This document shows positions 34,831 through 44,418 of a stretch of 64,000 bases of DNA, one piece after another. A program made the position numbers and the translations under genes. The stretch lies in the NCBI GenBank assembly GCA_015680685.1, contig MNCI01014365.1, positions 5,254 through 69,253 of the forward strand. Direction: 5' to 3'. The stretch is from Gnetum montanum. Lineage: Eukaryota; Streptophyta; Gnetopsida; Gnetales; Gnetaceae. Position 1 is the first letter of the stretch. Every line of letters begins with the position of its first letter. Under the pieces are notes generated by a model. It was not told the DNA's origin and made no database searches. It was given only the letters and a program-made list of their open reading frames with translations.

Positions 34831-35604
34831 TGCAACTGGAAAAATTGATCACTAGAAAATCGAAAGATCTAGCATAGTAGCCTCAACCCCAAATCCCAAG
34901 GGCCTCCCCAAAAATAGGATCTATGGTACTTTGGACAATCTTGTTGATTACCCAGGGACTTACGAGATGTTAGATGGGAATGATTTCAAAACTATGAATG
35001 TAACTGGAAACATAGACAAAAATGACCTAATGAGAATGGCCTACTAGAAATGTAGATGGAAATGGCCTACTAAGAATGACCTGCTAAAAACATAGATAGA
35101 AATGACCTATTGAGAAATGGAAATGGAAAATCAAATTGTAGTTACAGAGATAAATGTAGAAATAGAAATGGAAACCAAAATTTGTGTTGGCTGTTGTTGC
35201 CTTGGGATGACTACGTTGGTTGTTGTTGAAGTTCTAATGTTGCACTTCTACCAAGTCTTAGTGGTGACTACACTGACTACTATAGCTACTATGACTACTA
35301 TGGCTACTAAGCTTATTGAAAATGGCTTTAGCGTAGTTGAGGCTATAACCCTACAAAAACCCATGGAAATGCCAGTTTTAGCCATTCCAAAGCCATTTTT
35401 AGCCTTCCCAAGCCCAGATATAGACATTAGGTACATTGTTTTACTCAAGAAGTGAGGCAATAATAACCTTTGAAGCATTTTTCAACCCCAAGAAGTTGAA
35501 ATATGCAAGATTGTAGCTTATGTACTACATATATCACATTTACAATGAAACTTTGCCTTAAGTAGAAAAGTGGGGTTTACAACATGAATTTTGGTGGTGT
35601 TTTA
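34831..35604 (-). repeat. 5' LTR of copy B
   Basis: Starts, in the minus sense, at 35604 (TAAAACACCACC, TG decayed to TA) and runs to CA at about 34831. The first 93 bp match the 3' LTR stump. I see no strong TATA box. About 770 bp, shorter than the LTR of copy A. Confidence 0.55.
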
Positions 35605-35947
35605 GCTACCTTTTTAAATAAATTTCTACTTCATCATAACATTTTGTTTCTTCTTCAAAGTCATATACTAAGAGATGGAGGCTAAAAGTGATACAAAGGT
35701 TTTTAAGATAGAGATAACCTTTTTAGCTAAAACCTAATTTTTTTCTCTTAATTTTTCAAAATTGATTATGAAGTTGTACATAAATAAATATCTTTACACT
35801 TAGCAAATCTTTCTTTTATAAGTTTTAAAGTTTTGCCTCTTTTCAATGCTTAGTATGTAATGTATTCTTAATTGTCCTTTATCATTAAGATTATTTAATG
35901 AAGTCCACACATCTACAACCTCACCTATAAAAATAAAGAGGTAGACA
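35605..35947. other. short AT-rich link between copy B and the chromovirus-like element
   Basis: No frame or repeat recognised. Probably the DNA next to which both elements inserted. Confidence 0.4.
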
Positions 35948-35952
35948 TATAC

Positions 35953-36450
35953 TATAATATCTCATCCCTTGTTAAGGATAGAATTGTATTATTAACTATG
36001 TAACTAACCTTTTAAAGAAGAGGTTCCTCATTATGAGGAGTTGTAATCAGTCATGGTACTCCTCGAGGATGGGTTTCACCTATAACATTTAAGGCTAGGG
36101 CTTAGAGCCCATGCTAGACATGGAGTTGCAAAGCCAAATTAGTGAGTGACTAGAGCTAGATGAAACAGAACAAGAATGAACTAACCACCCCTTTGGTCTT
36201 ATGGCCTAATCATTTTGATAGTGTTGAATTACCTCTAAGGGTTTTAAATATCACAAGAAGATAACCTAGGGTTGTTAATAATGTACTCAAATAAATTTCA
36301 TTAATAAATTTCTGCTATTTATTTCCTTTTCCATTCCATTTCTTGCAAATACTCGTAAATTTAAAGGTACGATTTGGACTATTTTCACATTAAATGATGA
36401 TTTTACACGATGAATGATTAAATTCATTAGCATCTGAGAACATGATGTCA
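35953..36450 (+). repeat. 5' LTR of the chromovirus-like element
   Basis: Aligns over its whole length with 43127-43626, from CTCATCCCTTGTTAAGG to the GATGTCA end. The first bases TATAA replace TGTAA of the other copy. TATAC precedes it. Confidence 0.93.
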
Positions 36451-36454
36451 TATT

Positions 36455-36466
36455 TATTATCAAAAC
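36455..36466 (+). promoter_or_regulatory. decayed primer-binding site
   Basis: TATTATCAAAAC lies four bases after the LTR. It matches the initiator-methionine tRNA site TGGTATCAGAGC at 8 of 12 positions, and three of the four differences are G to A. Confidence 0.6.
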
Positions 36467-36639
36467 AAATCATAGTCCAAGAATAAAAAGTGGATTAAAG
36501 AAACAAAAGTAATAACTAATGTTCTTTTATTATTAAAATAAGAAAAGAAGTACATCAATAAAGAAGATGGGATATGGAAGAAGTGTGAACATGGATAACA
36601 TAGGATGAATTAAACATCCAACTTAAAGGACTAAAGGAA

Positions 36640-37479
36640 ATCTCTGGTAACTTTTACTTGAGCCACCCACTCTTCCCTAGTAGCATTATCCTTTTTAAGT
36701 ACATTCCAACATCCAGTCAAGCCATTGCAAAGTTGCCAAATGTATTTAGTGGCACTTTTGCAACTACCTTTTCCTTGTCAGCCTTTTCAAGTTCTAATTC
36801 CAATAGGTTGACTAGAATCATTTGTTGTAACACATCCTCCTACCATTCTTTCTTCTTCCTTTGTATATATAAGATTAGGGTCATAAGTAATAAAATATAC
36901 ATACATAGATACATAGATACATACATATATAGTAAAAATAAAAAGAAATAAAAATAAAATAGGAAAATAATAAAATTGATCATTTTCAATCTAGAGGATA
37001 CGCTCATGATTCAACAAGTGTCTGTCCAAGTAAGTAGCACTCTCTAATTCTCCTAAAAAACGTTCAAGATTTTTGTTAACTTATGGAGCTTCATCGAGGA
37101 TAGCATTAAATGTTGAAAAATCACCAGACTACACCAATTCATAATCACTTTTGAAGTCACAAGACTTGGAATCCATTAAGTGATATAACTCCTCATGAGT
37201 AAAGTGTAGATTATTCTTAGCAATTTGATCATTGAGACTACAAAGAAGAACAACTTATTCCTATGCAGCAACCATCATTTGTCCTAAAGAGTAGGACAAA
37301 TCCTTAATGGTAACCAAAGGAATCATGTTGATGGAAAGGGATCCAAAAGAAGAGATCACTGATATGATTTGTGGGTCCTCAGATAGAGTTGGACCTTTTA
37401 CCAGAGTCATCACAGTTGGCCAAATTCCCACAATATCTTGTAGCGATGCATTGTAGCAAGCAGGCCCACAAACATGCAC
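36640..37479 (-). pseudogene. decayed antisense gene fragment in the leader of the chromovirus-like element
   Basis: On the minus strand a frame beginning near 37479 reads coherently for about 165 codons with only five stops, all TAG or TAA. Segments include NDQIAKNNLHFTHEELYHLM, SKSCDFKSDYELV, SGDFSTFNAILDEAP and ERFLGELESATYLDRHLLNH. After an AT-rich gap a second coherent stretch (about 36850-36660) reads EDVLQQMILVNLLELELEKA then DKEKVVAKVPLNTFGNFAMA, which could form a coiled coil. I recognise no family. Possible origins are an antisense ORF belonging to this element or a captured host gene. It lies between the primer-binding site and gag, where no gene is normally found. Confidence 0.45.
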
Positions 37480-37660
37480 ATGCTACCATCACTACCATAG
37501 TTTACCCACTTTCATTCACCACCACCATCGTTATTTATCCATCATCACTACTACCATTCACTCACTAGCACCACCATTTACCACTACTCTATCCTCCACC
37601 TACTTTACCTACCCCATGCCAAAAATCTCACTAAGGATTTTGGCTATTCATAGTGGCTAA

Positions 37661-37806
37661 CAATACTGTCAGTGTAGTAGGATCCTCCCTTTCTTAGCCA
37701 CTAACAATGCCATAAGATCCTACCTCCCTCGGCCACCATTAGTGTCACAAGATCCTACCTTCCCCAATAACCATTAGTGTCATAGGATCCTACTTCCCTT
37801 GGTAAT
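37661..37806 (+). repeat. four-unit ~35-bp tandem repeat
   Basis: GATCCT(A/C)C anchors at 37681, 37716, 37751 and 37787 (spacing 35, 35, 36), with CCATTAGTGTCA between. Lies in the leader. Confidence 0.85.
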
Positions 37807-38486
37807 TTCGATGATGGGAAATTTTTTCGTCAATTAACTAACATATTCGAAATTTTCCATCAACTGACAAGAATTTCAAAAAACATTAAAAATAGAAAAA
37901 TTAAATTTGACATTTATAGTGAGAAAATGTAAATATGACAAAGTAGGAAACTTTGACAAATAAGACAAATTGATGGATTGGTACCAAATTGGGAAAAAAA
38001 ACCATAATTAAAGGAGCTATTTCTAAAGTAGTGTTGGGATGGATGACCTCTCAGGTTGTCTTGAAATGCATGAAATTTTTGCAACTTTAAATGGCCATAA
38101 TTTTTTATTTCAGTGTCCAATTTCAACAAAACAAGAGTCATTCCTAATAGATTTAGACCTTCCAAATGCAATGGAATATTTAGATTTAGCCTACCAAAGT
38201 TCAAAAATTATTTTTTAAAGGCATTATTTTTCCATTCCAAAAATAAAAAAGCTTGATTTGAAGCCAGAATTATAGTGTTTTTTGTATGAGTAAATTCTTT
38301 AAGATCATTTAATTCTTGATGGAAGGATCTAGAGAGAGAAAATTTGTTTCAAAGTAGTTCTAACACCTTCTAGAATTAATTAATAGCATTGGAACCCATT
38401 GAAAAGACCATGAAGGCCAATGATTAGTCACCATGCCTTGTCTCTTTGACTTATCAATATCAAGAACCTAAAGAGTGCATTGGAAA

Positions 38487-39655
38487 ATGATGGAGCCAGG
38501 AGTCAATGATCAGATAGATGCTCCTATGCAATAGATTAATGAGTTCAAAGGCGTCCAAGGAAAGCTCCATCAATCAAACCAAGGGTTCCAAAAAAATATG
38601 CAAGATATGTTAGAAAAGATTAGGAAATTATTCTATAGTTCAGAAGAAACATGGTTAGAAGTTCAAGGAAAGATGGATTCCTTTGCAGATTCCATCAAAA
38701 AATTAACTAATCAATTAATCCAACCTCCCAATCAAAATCAATACCCACCTAGAGACCATAACAAAAATGAATTTCAACCTAGGAATTATCACCAAGATTA
38801 ATTTTGACATTGAGATTAGTACTAAGATCAATTTCCATAGGGATCATTATCAAGACCAATTCCCACCTATTGGATGTCAAGGTGCTAAAATCCCATTTCT
38901 AGGCTAGAGAGTAGAACTTGAAGGGGAAGGTTATTGGAATTGATAAAACTTACCTAAAGAATCCTTAACCCAAGCTCATGCTAAGAAGGTAAAACTTAAC
39001 CATTATGATGAAGCCCCAAGATCTAGTGCTAAGGTGAAAGACTGGCTCAATACTATGAAGGATTATTTTGACATGTTGAATTTATCAAGTTAGGAATGTT
39101 TAGAGGGGATCTCTTTGTAATTAAGGGAACTTGCAACAACATGGTGAAATGGATTAAGATCTAAAGAAGTAATTACAGATTGGCTTAAATTTTGTTGATA
39201 TTTTGAACAAAAATTTGTACCAAATTCCTTTTTCAAGGAATGTAAGATGTGGTTCAACTCATTGAGATTGGACCAAAGATCCATGAATGATTATTACAAG
39301 GAGTTCTACAACCTCTCTAGGTATGTAAGTCATCAAGATAAAGATGAATTGGCTTCAAAGTTCATTGGCAAATTACATGCTCAATTACATCTCCAAACAC
39401 ATGCCCATAATCCACAACAATTAATAAAGCATATAGAATTATTAAGAGTTCTGAGGAATCAAATCAAGTACAAACTATAACTCTCCAACAAGTAATTATG
39501 GAAGAGACACCCAACAAAAGAACTCGATCTGGATGTTTGGCTTGTAGTGAAGATCACTTTAAGTGGGAATGTCTAAAATTACAAGTAAGGATACAAAGGA
39601 ATAATCAAACTACAAACCAAAAACCAAACACTATTATGACCAAAGAAAAAGATTA
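38487..39655 (+). pseudogene. gag remnant of the chromovirus-like element
   Basis: Starts at ATG 38487 (MMEPGVNDQIDAPMQ, then TAG). The next part has MLEKIRKLFYSSEETWLEVQ and a PPNQNQYPPRDHN spacer. The capsid part shows MWFNSLRLDQRSMNDYYKEF and YNLSRYV (39247-39330), as in the retrotransposon gag family. A zinc knuckle CLACSEDHFKWEC lies at 39533-39571, C-x2-C-x3-H-x4-C, one residue shorter than the usual C-x2-C-x4-H-x4-C. Gag packages the element RNA. Confidence 0.85.
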
Positions 39656-39719
39656 AGCCACTACTATAGAAACAATGAAGAGAATTTCAACATCAGCTAA
39701 GTCAAGTTTAAGGAAATTT

Positions 39720-42700
39720 TAATTTTCCTTGCTCATTTTTAATTGTCAAAAAGTTAATATTTTTATTGATAGTGAAGCATTTGATAATGTTATTTCACCA
39801 ACTCTAATTAAGTTATTAAACCTAATCCTACCTTCAAGAAAGTTGTTAAAGTAGAACTTGCAAATAGAATGACAGTGAATAAGCATACCAGGCATGGAGA
39901 AATTAACTTTGTCCTTCAAGATATTCCCTTTGTTGGTGAATTTTTTGAACTTGAATTAGGAGACATTGATGCAATATTAGGAATGTTTTTCTTGCAAAAA
40001 TTTAATATTACTGCTCATTTTGAAACTTGTCTTAAAAGTGCCAATTATTAATGAAGTCAGGGTTCTAAGGGGAGTAGAAACAACAATGTAAATTCATACT
40101 ATAACCATTCAGTAAGCCAAGAAACTAGTCAAGAAAGATGCTACTATGTTCATTGTAAAAGTAACTCAACCCTAAAAACTTTCTGACATTAAAATCCTAA
40201 AAGAACTTAAAAAGTATAAGAATTTGGTATTTGGTGAAATCAAAGAATTGCCACCAAAAAGAACTATCGAACATGTCATTGATATTTTTCCAAATACACA
40301 ACTAGTTTCAAAATCCCTGTATAGGTTTTCTACTTTAGAATTAAGAGAATTAAAAGTACAGCTAGATCAGTTATTGGAAGAAGGAAAGATTTGTCTTGCG
40401 TCTCACCTTGGTGAGCACCAGTCCTATTCATTAAGAAAAAGGATGGTACCTTGAGGTTATATATTGATTATAGGGCATTAAACATAGTAATGATTAAGAA
40501 TACTTATCCTTTGCCTAAGATTGACAACTTATTTGATCAACTTACTAAAGCATGTTATTTTTCCAAAATCAATTTAAAATTGGATTATCACTAGATAAGG
40601 ATTAAAGAAAAAGATATTGAGAAAACTGTATTTAGAACTAGGTATAGATTGTACAAATTTGTGGTGATGCCATTTGAACTAACTAATGCGCCTACAATGT
40701 TTATGACATTGATGAATAATATCTTATAGGAATACCTTGATAAATTTGTTATCATATTTATGGATGATATACTTATCTATTCCAAGTCAAGGTAAGAACA
40801 TGTTAAACATTTAAAAGTTACTGTGGAAATTTTTAAGAAACACCGGTTAAAGGAAAAACTAGGCAAATGTGAACTCTTTAAAGAAGAAGTATTGTATTTG
40901 GGCCATATTATATCTAAGAAAGTAGACCCATCAAAAGTTAGCGTAATACAAGAATGGTTAGAACTTAAGAATACACAACAGTTCGTAGTTTTTTTGTGTT
41001 TAACAAGTTTTTATCGACATTTTATTAAAGGTTATTCTACTCTAGTAGCTCCTTTAACTCCTCTGGTAAGAAATACATGTGTTTAAGTTTGATGAAAGAT
41101 GCAAGAAAGCTTTTCTAAGACTAAAGATGCTATTAATAATGGCACCTATCCTAAGAATCCCAAATGAAGAATTACCATTCAAAGTATCTACGAATACCTG
41201 CAGAGTAGGGATCGGTGCAATTTTTTCACAAGAAGATAAAGTAATATGTTTTGAGTCTCATAAATTACAAAGAGTTGAGGTAAATTATTCAACCCATGAT
41301 CTAGAATTTTGAGGGTTTGGAGACATTATCTTTGCGAAAAAATATTTGTATTAAAAAATGATCATAAGAGGCTTGAATATTTATAGATACAACCCATATT
41401 GAATACAAGACAATGTAGGTGGATGGAATTACTTGTTGAATATGATTTGTAGATTTAATATATTCTAGGAAAACAAAATATAGTGTGTAATGTCCTTAGC
41501 CAAATGTTGAATCTAATGATTGGTGTTGTGAAAACCCCTTTAGAAAAAGAAATCAAAGAACAAATAAAGGAAGACCCTTATTTTAAATGGATTTTAACTA
41601 ATATAACTTCTAAACCTCATTACCACCTCTCCCTAGAAGATCTGTTGATGAAGGGACAGAGGGTGTGTATACCAGAGGATATTTGGAGACACAAATTATT
41701 ATCATAAGTCCATGAAATACCCTATGTTAGACATCCTGGATATATCAAAACCTATGTGATGATACATAAGTTTTAATTTTATCTTAGGATGAAGAATGAT
41801 ATATTCACGTACATTAGAAATTATCCAACTTATTACAAAGTGAAGGCTAAACAAATCAAACCAAGTGGATTATTGCAAGCTTTGGAAGTCCCAACATGGA
41901 AATGTTTCATGTTACTATAGATTTCATCATAGGATTACTATTGACCAAGAAAGGGAATGACTCAATCTTAGTGGTAGTTGATCATCTATCAAAGATGCAT
42001 CACTTTATATCCTTGAAATCTACAAATACAATAGAAGACATAGGCCAAAAATTTGTACACGAAGTATTCCAACTACATGGATGTCCAAAATCGATCACAT
42101 CATATAAAGATCCTAAGTTTATTTCTGAATTTTGACAAAACTTTTTAAAGGAACTTGGGACCCAATTGAAGTTCAGCATGGCATACCATGTTGAAATAGA
42201 TAGCCAAACAGAATGAGTTAATCCAATATTGAAAGATATTTTGTGGAGTTATGTCGAGAGTAGACCCAAGACTTAGGAGAATTACTTACATTTCATTGAA
42301 TTTTCCTATAATAATAATTATCATGGATCTAGACATAGAACCCCATTTAAAGTCATGTACAACAAAATTGCCAAACACCATTAACCTGGGTAGACCCAAC
42401 CTTAAGAGCAAAATGGATGGGAAAAGAAATGAAAATCATAGAAAATACTATTATAAGGGTGAAACAAAATTTGCAAGTAACCTAAGACAAGTATAAGGGG
42501 TATGTGGATCAACTTCATCCTAAGAAGGAGTTCCAGATAGGGGATCAAATATTACTGAGAGTAAAACCCACTAAAAGTTTCCTAAAGCTAGGAAGATATA
42601 CCAAGTTAGCCCCACAATATTATGGACCTTTTGAAGTCTTAGAGCAAACTGGCAAAGTAGCATATCAACTAAATATCTCAACAAATTTAAAAATCCATCT

Positions 42701-42951
42701 AGTCTTCCATGTGAGTTTACTCAAGAAGTTTCATAAGTACAATGTACCTTACATATTGGATTGGAACACTCTCCGCCTAAGATCTAACTCTATTGCAATT
42801 AAAGATTAGAGAACAAAGAAGCTCCATAATAAAACCAGCATTGAAGTACCCATCCAAAGCTCAAATTGCGATCAACAAACTTGGGAAAATAGGCAGTTCG
42901 TCCTCAACACATACCCTGAACTTTTTGATCATCATGATAATGAATAATAAT
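39720..42951 (+). pseudogene. pol remnant of the chromovirus-like element
   Basis: Protease (39735-40050): IFIDSEAFDNVIS, with Glu in place of the active-site Gly, then LGDIDAILGMFFLQKFNI. RT (40210-41090): [14 protein letters not shown] with a TAG at 40592-40594 where Gln is expected, [12 protein letters not shown], and catalytic FMDDILIYSKS near 40760. The RT end shows LGHIISKKVDPSKV and FYRHFIKGYS. RNase H follows (41090-41400) with STHDLEF. Integrase (41560-42810): FHVTIDFIIGLLL, VVVDHLSKMHHFI, then YGPFEVLEQTGKVAYQLNI. A decayed chromodomain follows (about 42770-42951), with KLHNKTSIEV, QQTWENRQFVLNTYPELF and TAA. Chromodomains steer integration to heterochromatin. Stops and frameshifts throughout. 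Confidence 0.88.
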
Positions 42952-43111
42952 TTATATTTTCATTGATAAATATTAGTAAGAGATTAATGTATAGTTTCTT
43001 ATGTACAAATGATAATAATGTTAATAATGGAGCTAATACTGAGGAGCATAATGAGGATGTAACTACGGAGTAGCTAGACATAGAAGAAGCACTTGAGGAG
43101 GAGCTGGATTC

Positions 43112-43125
43112 TTAAGGGGGGTAGA
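43112..43125 (+). promoter_or_regulatory. polypurine tract of the chromovirus-like element
   Basis: TTAAGGGGGGTAGA ends one base before the 3' LTR start at 43127. It is the primer for second-strand synthesis. Confidence 0.85.
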
Positions 43126-43126
43126 T

Positions 43127-43626
43127 TGTAACATCTTGTCCCTTGTTAAAGGCAAAATTATATTATTAACTATGTAACTAACCTTTGAAAGAAGGGATGC
43201 TTCATTATGAGGAGTTGTTATCATTCACAATACCCCTCAAGGATGGGTTTGACCTATGATATTTAAGGTTGGGGCTTAGAAGTCATGCCAGGTATGGAGT
43301 TGTAGAGACATATTGGTGAGTGATGAGAGCTAGGTAAAATGGGATAAGAAGGGACTAATCACCCTTTCGATCTTATGGCCTAACTATGGTGGCAATGATG
43401 GATAACCTCTAAGGGTCCTAAGTGTCATAGGAAGATAACCTAGGGCTATTGACAGTGTGCTCAAACAAATTTCATCAATAGAGTTCCATTGTTTATTTCC
43501 TTTTCCATTTTATTCCTTGCAAATACTCATAAATTTGAACATACAATCTAAATTATTTCCACATTAAATAACAATTTTACACGACAAACGATTGAATTCA
43601 TTAACATCTAGGAATGGGATGTCCCA
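43127..43626 (+). repeat. 3' LTR of the chromovirus-like element
   Basis: Begins TGTAACATCTTGTCCC and ends GGGATGTCCCA, giving canonical TG and CA ends. TATAC follows. Confidence 0.94.
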
Positions 43627-43631
43627 TATAC

Positions 43632-44265
43632 ATACTTGGATTGCAAGTATAAAGAAAGATATCCAAGATTTTGGTATTGATGTTTATTTGGCTATTAATA
43701 GCTAACTCCATGTAGTTAAAACAAGGCCAAGATTATGAATTTTACATACCATATAGTTAATTTCTTATAATTACTCTTTATTATATAACAAGCTTTCTAG
43801 TCATTTATAATTTCTTGTGATACATATTAATTTCATTTATAATTTTGAAAACATTCTAGTTTTAAATATCTACTTGTATCTATAGTTGCAATTTATTTAT
43901 TACTTTTTTTTTGGTTGCTAATAAAATGTGGCTCAAGTAATTAGGCCAATCTCTCACAAGGATTTGCAAGTAAGAGGTTGTCAATTTAAATCACACTTGA
44001 AGCTTCATTTAAACATTTTTCTCCTACTCAATTCCACCATTAAAAAAAACGATGGCTAAATGCCTAATTATTTGACAACTTCATTAATACTCTTAATCAA
44101 CTTATAATTATTCAAATCTAATCCATCTTCTTTCCAAAGCATATTGATATTACTACTTTTTTGATGATTGTTAATCCATTTTTAAACCCATCACTGTTTA
44201 TTCCCATATTTTTATTATAAAGAACAATTATAGAATCTTAAATTAAAGGTCAAATCCATATGCAC
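43632..44265. other. AT-rich intergenic stretch
   Basis: No gene seen apart from a SINE-like block at 43935-44045. It joins the 61-bp duplication at 44266. Confidence 0.45.
43935..44045 (+). mobile_element. tRNA-derived SINE-like sequence
   Basis: GTGGCTCAAGTAATTAGGCC resembles a polymerase III A box, and TTGTCAATTTAAATCAC about 60 bases later resembles a diverged B box. CACTTGAAGCTTC follows. The layout fits a plant SINE head, but boundaries and target duplications are not clear. Confidence 0.45.
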
Positions 44266-44387
44266 AATAAACCATTTTTATAATCACAATTCTACCCTAA
44301 CTTTGATATACTGTAAAACACGTTGAAATAAACCATTTTTATAATCACAATTCTACCCTAACCTTGATATACTATAAAACATGTTTA
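44266..44387. repeat. 61-bp tandem duplication
   Basis: Units 44266-44326 and 44327-44387, both starting AATAAACCATTTTTATAATC. They are nearly identical apart from a few substitutions. Confidence 0.92.
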
Positions 44388-44402
44388 CACTCAATTTGCT
44401 CT

Positions 44403-44418
44403 CTATAGATAGCTATCG
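44403..44418. repeat. 16-bp target-site duplication, left copy
   Basis: CTATAGATAGCTATCG, repeated exactly at 46499-46514, flanks the LINE. Confidence 0.92.

Larger units (their letters stand above)
17365..35604 (-). mobile_element. giant Tat-lineage LTR retrotransposon, copy B (about 18.2 kb)
   Basis: Minus-strand element. The 5' LTR starts at 35604, with the candidate primer-binding block at 34830-34801, gag-protease at 34228-31371, spacer repeat at 31130-31010, antisense gene at 27047-30668 (plus strand), hairpin array at 25060-22200, RT-RNase H-aRNase H-integrase at 21640-18429, polypurine tract at 17483-17467 and a 3' LTR stump at 17466-17365. The two LTR starts (17374-17466 and 35512-35604) match at 82 of 93 positions without gaps. 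The left one begins TG directly after the purine tract. Two lineage markers fit Tat: a second RNase H domain and an antisense ORF. The antisense gene sits between protease and RT, not after integrase. A later insertion that split an ordinary element remains possible. Confidence 0.65.
35953..43626 (+). mobile_element. chromovirus-like Ty3/gypsy element, full length with LTRs
   Basis: Complete insertion of 7674 bp. The LTRs (35953-36450 and 43127-43626) are about four-fifths identical by eye, so the insertion is old. It is flanked by TATAC at 35948-35952 and again at 43627-43631. Between them lie a decayed primer-binding site, a long leader, gag, protease, RT-RNase H, integrase with a chromodomain-like tail and a polypurine tract. 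Every coding part has stops or frameshifts. Confidence 0.93.
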
